A stretch of 64,000 bases of DNA from Acridotheres tristis (taxonomy: Eukaryota > Chordata > Aves > Passeriformes > Sturnidae). Below the pieces are notes generated by a model. It did not search any database. It worked only from the letters and a program-made list of their open reading frames with translations, and was not told the DNA's origin. Position 1 is the first letter of the stretch, and every line of letters begins with the position of its first letter. The stretch spans positions 42,645,154-42,709,153 of the forward strand of contig CM072887.1 of NCBI GenBank assembly GCA_037013685.1, read 5' to 3'. A program made the position numbers and the translations under genes. Below, one piece after another: positions 1 to 9,967 of this stretch.

Positions 1-237
1 CTGCTTTAAATGGAGTGAACTCAAGTTAAATGGTTTAAAGGAAATCTGTGTAATGCTTGATTCTGCATACAGAAACTTGATTTATTCAGAATGGAGGACT
101 GGCAGAAGATGGGGCATGTTGCATGTATATAGAACATCATAAAAATAAATCAGGAAATACCAACTACTGTGCGCTTCATATGTCCTTTATGCCTTCACAT
201 TATTACTTAGTTTTACTTTTGTGAATCTTGTCTTCAG
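1..237 (+). other. MAP3K21: end of upstream MAP3K21 intron
   Basis: Non-coding sequence ending in the acceptor TCTTCAG at 231-237, after a T-rich tract. It is the last part of the intron leading into the zipper-end exon. I see no other feature in it. Confidence 0.8.
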
Positions 238-478
238 GAGCTTCGGTCACGAGAAGAGGAGTTGACAAGAGCAGCTCTTCAGCAGAAATCTCAAGAAGAA
301 TTACTCAAGCGCCGTGAGCAGCAGTTAGCGGAACGCGAGATCGATGTACTGGAGCGCGAGCTGAATATCATGATATTCCAGTTAAACCAAGAGAAACCCA
401 ATGTGAAGAAGAGGAAGGGGAAGTTTAAAAGAAGCCGGTTAAAACTCAAAGATGGACACAGAATTAGTTTGCCTTCAG
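238..478 (+). CDS. MAP3K21: MAP3K21 exon: zipper end, basic segment, first half of CRIB
   Basis: This exon has 80 codons plus one base. It begins in phase 0 after TCTTCAG and encodes a highly charged Glu/Arg/Leu helix, the end of the tandem leucine zipper through which MLKs dimerise. A Lys/Arg-rich stretch follows, and the exon ends at ISLPS, the start of the CRIB motif that binds Cdc42/Rac in MLKs. The donor is TCAG|GTTTGC, which is weak (T at +3). Without splicing, the frame continues for 11 residues to a TAA at 511-513. Confidence 0.93.
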
Positions 479-3400
479 GTTTGCAATTTTTTAAAAGTTC
501 ACTGTATATGTAATGATTAAATATGCTGGCTTCTTCAGTTCCATGGTTCATGTTTTCAGTGTTCGCTACTACTTTATTTTGTTGCCAGGTTCTTCTACTG
601 TCATGCACAGAAGGGTTTGGTAAGAGTTGTATAGCTCCCTCCCCACAAGGAAAAGCTTTCACGTATCATGTTCTCATGAAGTAGTCCTCATTTAATCTGG
701 AAGAATGATTCAGATAGAAGTCCATCCCATTTGGAGGGAAAGGTCACTAGCACGAGAGCCACATGATTTAATTCTGGTTCAAAGTTCAGATTTTTGTTAT
801 AATTTTTCTGTACAGACATAAGAGTACTTTTTAGTACATTCCAGAACTTTCTAACATAATCAAATATTAGTGCTGTTTGCCCTAAAATTGCAAATACTGA
901 GCAGAAAAACAGTGCTTTGAGAGGGCTGGGGGTGTACAGGTGCAATAGGTCCAAACTGCACACTTACTGCAGTTGGAAGTACAGCACAGCAGTTACAGTC
1001 TTCAGTGCCTTATTGCTTGCAAGAAAACATATTAATAGCAGCAGCAGTTGATTTCAGAATACAAATATGGTATAATTTGAATGTTGGAGCATTTCATTCT
1101 GCCTATGAATGCCTTAAAGTGCCCTCTTTGCAAAGGAGGCATGTTTGTAGACAGTGAGGGTCTTTCAGTTCTCAGAGGCTGCTTTAGAGAGCCTTTTTAA
1201 TGTTGCCACCAGATAGCACTACAGAAACTGATGGTTTCACCAATGATTGGAAAGCCTTCATTATTATTTCAAATTCATTGCCACCATCCTGGGGTTGGTG
1301 GGCTTCCTTTCAGTGCCTTCCAGGTCAAGTCTGTCAGTTTATTACAAATGCATTAAGAACTTGATGCTCTGTTAACAAAAGTCTGACCAAACTGTAGCTG
1401 TCTGGTAGCTGGAAAGACACAAAAGGGGCAGTAATATTTAGAGTACTATTTCAGCATTAGTGAAATTTTTTTCCTTAATTTAAAAATAAGAGCAAATAAG
1501 ATAAAAGCCACCCTACAACGTCCCAGACAAACACGGTAGATTTATGGCTTTTAGTTAGATTTATGCTGGATTGCAAGCTTCACTTGAATATTTGGACCTT
1601 TGTTTCTAGTTCTGCTTATATTTAACTTGAACCAGTGATAAAATAAATATTTTCATTCAGAATAGCAGTTAGCTCCTTGCTATCAAGAACATCCATATGA
1701 ACTTGTCCTTGAGACAATTCTAATAATAGTGTGCAATATAATTGCACTGATGATGGGTATTAGAGTGGCATATTAAGGTTAATTTCATAATTTTTTTTCC
1801 TCCTCAGTATTTGTTCTTTTTTTTACTGCTTTGCTATTAATATTTGTAATTCTGCAGTTTACTGTCATGATTTTCTGACATGAATAAATGTGACTTTTTG
1901 TTTTTAATGCATTTTTAATGGTGTATATGAATTATAAGTTAAAAAAAATAAGGCAAATTTCATTGCCATGAGTATTGATTCATTTGAGATGAAGTAGTGA
2001 GGGATATTTTTTGCCCCTCCTGTGATAACCAAAAAAATTGAATAACAGCTTGTGGTGTGGATATGTCTCAGATCAGGTCCACTTAGACCTACTTGGTGTT
2101 GTTCATATTCTTGCAAGACTATCACGTGAAGGTGTGAAGTCCTGCCTGTTTGACTCAAAATCTAAATTGTTACATTTAGAGTTTTTCAGTGGTTTTAATA
2201 TGTATATCTCTTACCTGCATAAGTAAGTTGCATATAATGAAATCTAATTCATTATGCAACTTTGTTTTAAGAAGTATAGCAGCATCTTCTTCTGAGAAAC
2301 TTTTTATTCAGATCATTAAAACTGATTTGTTTTGCTCTCTTACAGACTTCCAGCACAAAATAACAGTGCAGGCATCCCCCAATCTGGATAAGAGGAGGAG
2401 TTTAAACAGTAACAGCTCTAGTCCATCAAGTAGCCCCACAATAATTCCTCGTCTTCGAGCTATACAATGTAAGTGTCCACTCGTTTGATCAAAATAGAGT
2501 GTTCCATATACATACTGAAATGCTGGTAGTAGTATCAGATTCCAGGCAGATTTCTGTATGATTTCTATATCCCTTGACTGGTTCTAACAGTTGCAACTTC
2601 TTTGAAATGAGGGATAATCTTGCTAAAACGCTAAATAATTTCAGTAATTCAAAATGATTGTGAATGCTTTAAATTGTATCTTAATTACTTTGGAAACCAA
2701 TTTGTAAGCTAACTGGGATAAAACAACGATGAATCAAAATTTATGACAAAAGGCAAAGCATCACATTTGGAAACCAAGTAAGATGGAAAACAATTTTTAA
2801 ATTAGGTATTGGAGTTGATAAAGGAAAAGAAAGCTTCAGAGAGTAAGGGAGTCTTGTACGATGGAAAGACCAAAGAATGAGACAATAACAATTTTCTTAC
2901 ATAAAAAGAGAATCAAGATTTAAGCAGGTATAAATCCAGAAGAAATCATGCTTTAGGTTTTTCAAAGATAGGAAAAAGAGACCAAAAAAAACCTGTGGGT
3001 ACATTTATAGGTCTACATTATTATGTATACTAATAACAGAAAGGAAGGTATGTTCAATCTCACATAGTGAAGGTACCAAGAATACGATCATGTTATTACA
3101 GAGAAGCATGCATTTATATTTGGGAATGACACAAACACAGATAAAACAGTTCCTACAGGATTCACTGCTTGGATTTGTACTGTCTGATCTATTGTGCAAA
3201 GGAGATTGTCTAATTATCCATATTCAGGGAGGAATGCCTTAAGCTTCTCTCTTAATGAAATCAGTGGAACCTGTTCCAGCTGATTGCTTATGGATGTTGG
3301 CTATCTTCTCTTGCAAGCACAGTCACCTGTGAGGAAGATTGCTTCAGAATGTGCCTTTTGTCGGCTATAAATGAGGAGAAGGGGAAACCAGAATGCATGA

Positions 3401-6400
3401 GGATTTTTTTCCATACTTTTCTGTAGTTGGTCTGTAAAGATTGATTGATTTTTTTTTTTTTTTTTTTTTAACTGGCCTGATGCTGTTTAAAGTTTTGGAT
3501 AGAAATCTGATCTCTCATCTCCTTTGTAACACCTCTGCATTATGAAATCCTTTTCATTGTTAATGTCTAAAGGGAACCAGTGATGTCTTCACTGCCACTT
3601 CAGTATTTGTTTGAGCTGCAGTGGATACAGTTGGCAACATTGTGGGTAAAGGAGAGAGGTGGGCAAACCCTGTCTTGCTTATCATAATGAAAATTTGAGA
3701 TGGAAGGAAAATCAATTGGAGTCTTTTTCAGATGTTAGCTGACAGAGTATCTTGACAGACAGTTGTATCCTGACAGAGTATGTTGTCAATAGTTTCCTGT
3801 CCTCGAAATGTGGTGGGATTTTCTGGTTGGTTAGTTGGCTTTGCTATTTTGCAGAAAGGTGAAGAAAAGCTTTTCTTAGTAAAATGTCATAATTACATCT
3901 AAATTATCTCATTTTATCTTTGATTTTTCTTGCTCTGCGAGGAAATGCTTGGAAATGAAGCAAATGTAAGGTATTGGCATGGTTCTGAAAACTTGAGTTT
4001 TCTGTGTTTGATTTTTTTAATTGCATAGCCTTGTGTAAGCTATTGCAGTGCAACTCCTTGCATGTGTGCTAAGTGCCACTGAGGATTTTTTTCTTCTTTT
4101 ACTTGAGTAGGCATTTGTATTCATAGGGCTTGAACACACAGGACAACACAAAGGCTCTCGCTTAAAAGAAGTACATGTCTGTTTCTGAGTTTGGATCCTT
4201 AGGTTTTTACCTAAAAGCTTATCAGATATCTCAGGAGTATCTAGCTGAAACAATTTAGCTTCCACACCCATCTGCACCTGTGCAAAATAAATTCCCTTTC
4301 CCACAATAACGTTTTATCTTGATTTAACTTCAAAGTGTCTTTGTGTCAAGATGACTTGCTCAAATACAGGTGATTTGAAACAGGCATATACTGGTTACTT
4401 GACTGCTTCACTTTGTCTTGAGGAAGTCTAGCTTTCAAATCTAAATGTTAAGTTAAAAGAAAAATCTAGTTGATTTCATATTAAAACAAATTCTGCTGAT
4501 TTGGAAAGGAGTTTTAGAGAAGGAAAACCACTAAAGTACATATTCCATAGGAATGTGGTTGAAAATTAGAGTGTAAGGTAGGCAAATGTAGTGCCATGCT
4601 ACAGGGTGAGCTTTGTGGGTGAGGTGTATGGTGAGGAAGGAGGAGAATCTGTACAGTGAAGGAACAGCAGAACCATGGATGTGTAAATGCCCCCTCATTT
4701 ATCATGCTGTTGTAACTGGCTACATTGTTTTTCTCCTAGGTCTCTCCATCATATCTTTAAGCATGCCATCATGATACCAAGCTAATGCTTCAGTTAGTCG
4801 GTGGCATGTGAAAATCTACCCTCCCAAGCTGGGTCCTAGAAAGAGGATCCTTTAAACCTTACCCATCATTAGAAGATGCTTAATGCCTTTATAGATCCAG
4901 GCTTTATGACCCAAAGAAAAAAATATGAGGAAAACAGTTCTGTTTCTGAAATCAATTTGACTAAGATCTCTACTACGTTCTCTTAATTTTTCCTCAGTGA
5001 TTCCAAAAACAGATACACACACAGCTAATGGCCGAAGAAACAGTGTATATGTGTACCAGCAAGATGTAGATATCACAAGTGAATATGAACTTCCCTGTGG
5101 GGTTATGAAAAAAGGCAAGATTTCATTATATTTCCAAGGTGCTGGTTCTGTTTAATTTATCAGCTGAGACAGTGACAGACTAAGCATTTAATGGAGGCTA
5201 GACACTTTAAAGTATAATCTGTTTTGGTGTAGTGAGAAAGAAAACATTAACCATGGTCACAACTGGAATATTCTGTTTCTTTTGATACCAGTTGTCCACA
5301 GAATATATTTTATTCACTGAACTTAAGTGCTCAGTCTAATTCACTTGTCTGAATTACCTGAATATAAGGTTCTCAGTTAAAGAAGCATGGAAAATGTGAT
5401 TGCTTTGCTGCTTTATCTTTAATCTGGGCCTCTTGTCAGCTCATAATATACTTTTCTTTCTTGCTCATCTCTTTGGATCAATGAAGTTTGTGTGGTGCTT
5501 TTTGTAAAAGGAAAAAAATATTCTGCTCTGTTTTGGTTTTAGAAATAGTATTTATGTGTGTGGGTCTTGTGTTTTTAAATCCAAACTCCAGTAACTTCAG
5601 ATGAGAGCAACAGAACTTGGGGAAGGAGCACAACATATCATCAAGAAGAGTTTGAAGATGTGAAGAGAAGTTTTAAAAAGAAAGGTTGTACATGGGGACC
5701 AAGTTCAGCTCAAACAAAGGATCGTGCAGATTGTAAGGACAAGTATGTCTACTACATTTTGTTTTTTTGATGATACTAAAGCATTCTTGGTAGTGACATA
5801 GATCGCGAGTGAAAAAAGTTCTGCTATCTCTAGTTACAGCAACAACTCCTACCTTTTAACTAATATAGAAATTGCATTACTGATAAGTAGCTCCTCCACT
5901 TAGTCTTGAGGATAAAACGCCTACTTATGTTAAAGTTTTATTGATTCTTATCTATAACCCTTTATCTCTGGGTTTTTTTTTTTGAGACTTGCAACATACT
6001 GGGATGCTGAGCTGCCAGTGCATACCAGACATTCATGGCCTGTCTTTCTTATCCTTCCTCACATTATTTTGAGGAATTGCAAGCATGGCCCCCACTGGGT
6101 ACTTTCAGTATAATTAAGTAAGACTGACTGATTTGGCAGGAACAGTTCACACCAGCAACATCCTTTATGCTGACAAACAGAGGGTGAAAGGGTAATGAAA
6201 ATCAGCTAGACAGCTTTACTTACAGATTATGTTTTCCCATGGCTCAAAACTAGAGATAGTAATAATTCCTTTCTTTATTTCTCTAGTATATACAATTATT
6301 TATAGTGTCTTTCTTTATTTTTCTTGATAGAGATATCCACTCAGTTACCTGTGTTAGGAGTTGGTTCCAGATGATCAGTTATATTTTTGCTTTATATTAT

Positions 6401-9400
6401 TTTTGTTTGTTTAAAAGTTACTATGTTTAATCGACTTCCAATATTCACATCATTTCTTTGAGACAATGAAACTATTGTTCAGGTTTTCACAAATCTGTAT
6501 TGTTCAATAGGTAATGAAAGCCAATTTTTCATTGGCTTTCTTTTTTGGCGTGAAATTTTTATCATAAAAAAAATACCTGACATTAAGGCACGTTTACATT
6601 GATAATCATATGATTCAATGCTACTCCGTCTTCTTTTTACCTTTGGAAAGATTTTCAAGTTTATTGCTTGAAAATAAAGTAACTTCTCACAAAGCTTATG
6701 TGAGTATGGTATCTGTAATCTCAAAATAACTATTGTTATTGCAGAGTAAGACCCCTTTCAGATGGCAGCAACCCTTGGTCAACTGTTTTAATGAAAAATC
6801 AGAAGAGTGTTCCCTTAGCTTCACTATTTGTGGACCAAGGTAAGAGCAATTTTTGAAAAAGTGACAGTATATAATAGTATTAAGATTACCTCCAATGTTA
6901 TAAATTGTATTGCTTGAATTCTTTATAGGATTATGCAGATTATTATAGGAAAAATCATGCTGCCAACCATTTTCCTCTGCAAAAAACCCCTGTATTTACA
7001 TCATTAGCAAATGAGAAATACACAACCTGTGAACAGGACCGTATAGAGATTTTTCCATGTTTTTAGTTGCAAGCTACGCTGTATATGAGGTCTGCTGTCA
7101 CCACTTTTTTGTTTCTTTTAAAAAGAACTTAAATCAGTAATTGTCTTGACATTTAAGTGATCATTGATGACATTGTTGTGAGATCTGCATCATTGTTGCA
7201 AAAATGCGGTTTTTAAAAAACCTATAAGCCCTGATATATTTATAGATATTAGTTCCCTCTTTTTTGAATGAGATCTATTATCTAGATTTTCAAGACAGAA
7301 ATATAGATTTCAAATCTTATTGTTTACAGGTAAAATCACAGTGAAGAGCATACTTGGTCCCTTTAGGATCAGGAACATAATAGCGGCATGTTGCTTTTTA
7401 CGACCATTACTATGATGGGCTGTGGCAATAAAATATTCATAATAATTTTAAAGTTTTCACACCCTTTTTTCTATACTGTGGATTCTCTTATCTGAGAAAA
7501 TTAAGTTACCAGTGTCAGGAAAAAAGCCTGCGATATAACCTAATGTACGTACCAACAGCTAGATCTGGAAGAAGAAATACTAAGCTGCTTGGACACTGCT
7601 GGAAAAAGGCATTTTAATCTTCATGTATAGTGGTAGGGGTATAAATCAAGGCTTCACAAATAGTAATTTTATAGATTTATTAGCTTACTACTATAACCCT
7701 GCACACAAGGTTAACATACTTGAATTTCAAATACTTCTGTGTTTATTCTCTAGCGTTCAGTAATTTATAGTAGAATAACACATGCAAGTCAAATAATACC
7801 TCCTTTTTATTTGTCATTGGGTGTAAGATGTCAAATTTACTTTTTATTCCAGACCACCATGATCTAATGAATTAATTCGAAAAATTTCTAATAACTGACT
7901 GGATTTTGGAACTCAGCTGAATTGAAAGTATTGTAAAGAATATATTGCAGATCTTATCTGACAGTTTGTGTATAGTAAATTACTTCTCTGTAATCCCTAC
8001 ACCAAAATATTTTGTGTTATTTAAAAAACATTATCAAAGTGTTGCAAACACCACGTAGTTTCTGAAACTCAAAATTTGAGTTTGAGCTGTCAGCATCTAA
8101 TTGGATTGTATAGTATCCTTCAAGGTTGATACTTGTACATTTTAAAGGAAATAATGATGTACGTATGCGGACATGCAATAAAACAGTTGAGTTGCAATCT
8201 TAAAGAATATTGTGATGTTTTACAGGTGCCTGTACTGATAAGAAACTTATCCCTGAAGGTTTGGACAGTAAAAGACCAAAGCCAATTAAGTTGCCCAATC
8301 AGGCCTATATTAATCTACCTCTTTGGAAAGATGATCAGGGAGAGAACGCAGTAGAACACGAGAGCTTTGAAGAAGGAACCTCTGCTAGTTCTACAAACAG
8401 TACTCCTCAAATGACACCTACAAACAGTCTGAGCAGGACGCTGCACAAAAAGAAGACTGATTCAGTGCTGTATGGGTGTGCTGTCCTCCTTGCATCCGTT
8501 GCCTTGGGCTTAGATATCAGAGAGCTGAACAAATTGCATGGTCCAGATGAACTCTTGCCTAAAGATGAGAGGAAGAAGCGTGATGGAATATTTCAGCGTG
8601 CTTCAAAATTCCGCAGGAGCGCCAGCCCTACGCGACTGCAGTCCAAGAAAGAGGAAACAAGTATTCCATCCCTAAATCCAGCTGCAGATACTGTGAATCT
8701 TCTCTCTATGCCCTCCGTTTCCACAAAATGCCTACTTCAACCTGATGGTGAAGATGCTTTTGTAAGCACTGTGCTTGGTGATTGTGGTCGATGTAGTTCC
8801 ACTGACAATTTTTCATCGCAAACTTCTGAAAGTAAGAGAGAACAAAGGATACAGCTGGCTCCTAACGTAGCTTCGACACAATTGAAAAATCAGACTTTTA
8901 GTCTTGGTCTGAAACAAGAGTCTCAAAACGTGCCAAAAGATTCCTCCACAAAGTTAAGTATGTTGGGTCACAGACGAACCTTATCAGATGGGAACCATTT
9001 TCAGACCACAGGTAGGTAATTAAGGACTTCTATGAATCTTTAAGCTACTGATAAAAATTTAAGTGTAAAATAATGTCTTAAAATCTCGTTTACATTTAAA
9101 TGGATAAGCTCATGATCGATGAGTTTTTGTAAAGAAGTTCTAAATGACAATATTGGTATTCTGGAGTGGCTTAAATGTTACATTCTTCATGATACTCTGT
9201 GCATGTGTAATTCCTCATAGTAACCGGAGAATTTCATGGGACTTCATTCCAGTATTAATATTAATCCAGTTATTGGGCAGTTAGTGCTTTTTCTCTACAT
9301 CTCTTGTAGCAATAAAAACTAAATTGTGATTGTCAGTTGCAGTGAGTCTGGATGCAGACACAGTACTTGAGCACCACTGGTCTTGTCTTAGGAGATTCCC

Positions 9401-9967
9401 CACAATGTACAAACCTTTTCATTTTTCTGGTGGAAGAAAAGTCACTAGTGTTCATGGCAACCCAGTTTTACAAATGGCAAAGAATTCAAGAAGTCACATT
9501 GTTTAAATTTGCATTTTTTTGTTTGGGCTTTCTTTCCCCTAGTTAATGGAGTTGCTTCAACCCATGATGTCTCCAGACTCCCAGTCCTGTCAGTTCTTGG
9601 AACTCTGCCCTCCCCATCTTTTCAACAAAGAAGCAATCACAGTGGTGTTTCAAATGAAAAGCAGAGCGCTGTGAATACTATCTCAAGGCCTCGACCTTCT
9701 TCTCTAAGAAACAAAATCGATGCATGGCAGATTATTCCACGTATGATTAAACCAAACTCTAAAGACTCTGAATGTTTAGAGGGCAATGTAGATCCAGGTG
9801 TTAACTTTTTGCCAGATATTGAGGAAAGAACTAACTGCCACATGCCCTCGTTACTTGATATTGATGTGGAAGGTCAAAATAGAGACTGTACTGTGCCTTT
9901 ATGCAGAATGAAGAGCAAAACTTGTCGGCCATCTATATATGAACTGGAGAGAGAGTTTCTGTCGTGA
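238..9967 (+). CDS. MAP3K21: MAP3K21 (mixed-lineage kinase 4), C-terminal part, six exons
   Basis: Joined coding parts are 238-478, 2346-2468, 5592-5742, 6745-6839, 8226-9011 and 9543-9967. They total 1821 nt, or 606 residues plus TGA, with matching phases at all five junctions. MLK4 is a cytoplasmic Ser/Thr MAP3K of the MLK family, which signals to JNK and p38. What is seen here: coiled-coil zipper end (residues 1-50 of this part), basic segment (about 53-71), CRIB-like ISLPS/DFQHK (about 76-85), TWGR and TWGP blocks, [10 protein letters not shown], the [10 protein letters not shown] block, [13 protein letters not shown], a RRTLSDGN motif, and the tail [13 protein letters not shown]. These blocks occur in the same order in MLK1 and MLK4, and the detailed match favours MLK4 over MLK1-3. 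SH3, kinase and the first zipper lie upstream of the window, so the CDS is partial at the 5' end only. Human long MLK4 is 1036 aa, so this is roughly the last 60 percent. Confidence 0.95.
479..2345 (+). other. MAP3K21: MAP3K21 intron
   Basis: AT-rich intron between the zipper and CRIB exons, from a weak GTTTGC donor to a TCTCTTACAG acceptor. It carries AATAAA hexamers (for example near 1642 and 1882) that could serve a read-through short transcript. I see no repeat family or further exon. Confidence 0.8.
2346..2468 (+). CDS. MAP3K21: MAP3K21 exon: second half of CRIB and Ser-rich linker
   Basis: Encodes [18 protein letters not shown], then a serine/proline run and PRLRAIQ. The DF-H-ITVQASP-LD-RR pattern is shared across MLK1-4. 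The Asp codon is split across the preceding intron and the Leu codon after AIQ across the next. Length is 123 nt; acceptor CTTACAG, donor GTAAGT (strong). Confidence 0.93.
2469..5591 (+). other. MAP3K21: MAP3K21 intron with T21 run and candidate cassette exon
   Basis: An AT-rich intron of 3.1 kb. It has a 21-base T run at 3449-3469 and an open, frame-compatible segment at 4998-5138 (listed separately). The remainder shows no recognised repeat or exon. Confidence 0.75.
4998..5138 (+). other. candidate in-frame cassette exon (unconfirmed)
   Basis: A 141-nt segment preceded by a pyrimidine-rich acceptor (TTTTTCCTCAG) and followed by CAAG|GTGCTG. It begins and ends in the phase needed to sit between the exons 2346-2468 and 5592-5742. 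It contains no stop codon in that frame, giving 47 extra codons with a hydrophilic, Tyr/Asp-containing sequence (for example [13 protein letters not shown]). I know no such exon in human MLK4. By codon chance a 47-codon open stretch arises about one time in ten, and the donor is weak, so this is only a candidate. Confidence 0.2.
5592..5742 (+). CDS. MAP3K21: MAP3K21 exon: TWGR / TWGP linker
   Basis: Begins [12 protein letters not shown] (Leu codon split) and ends at DRADCKDK (Lys codon split). The paired TWGR and CTWGP blocks separated by [12 protein letters not shown] match the linker of MLK1 and MLK4. Acceptor ACTCCAG, donor GTATGT. Length 151 nt. Confidence 0.92.
5743..6744 (+). other. MAP3K21: MAP3K21 intron
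   Basis: A 1.0 kb intron, GTATGT to TTATTGCAG. It contains the 10-bp hairpin at 6516-6540 (listed separately). Nothing else is recognised. Confidence 0.8.
6516..6540. repeat. perfect 10-bp inverted repeat in intron
   Basis: GAAAGCCAAT (6516-6525) and ATTGGCTTTC (6531-6540) are exact complements around a 5-nt loop TTTTC. A T-rich run follows at once. It could fold as a hairpin in the pre-mRNA. No function is assigned. Confidence 0.7.
6745..6839 (+). CDS. MAP3K21: MAP3K21 exon: RPLSDG block
   Basis: Short 95-nt exon encoding [20 protein letters not shown] and then [11 protein letters not shown]. This block distinguishes MLK4 from the other MLKs. Acceptor TTGCAG, donor CAAG|GTAAGA (strong). 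Confidence 0.92.
6840..8225 (+). other. MAP3K21: MAP3K21 intron
   Basis: A 1.4 kb AT-rich intron, GTAAGA to TTTTACAG. I see no recognised repeat or additional exon. Confidence 0.8.
8226..9011 (+). CDS. MAP3K21: MAP3K21 large exon: Ser/Thr/Pro-rich regulatory tail
   Basis: A 786-nt exon, the longest here. Order of recognisable parts: [19 protein letters not shown], an acidic stretch, [10 protein letters not shown], the hydrophobic block [19 protein letters not shown] (the LLAS-GLG-D block common to MLKs), a basic [13 protein letters not shown] segment, a long Ser-rich low-conservation region, and HRRTLSDGN at the end. The Pro-directed and basic-Ser sites suggest phosphorylation control, as known for the MLK tail; that is inference. 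The donor is ACAG|GTAGGT. The next in-frame base pair of the intron gives a stop, so splicing is required. Confidence 0.94.
9012..9542 (+). other. MAP3K21: MAP3K21 last intron
   Basis: A 531-nt intron from GTAGGT to the strong acceptor CTTTCCCCTAG. No repeat or extra exon is visible. Confidence 0.85.
9543..9967 (+). CDS. MAP3K21: MAP3K21 last coding exon, C-terminus
   Basis: Encodes 141 residues ending in TGA at 9965-9967. The final segment ([13 protein letters not shown], then [11 protein letters not shown], then [13 protein letters not shown]) is the conserved MLK C-terminal signature: MLK1 ends in a related pattern with LLDLDAEGQ and EF-S. The middle of the exon is variable, as expected for MLK tails. 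Confidence 0.94.
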
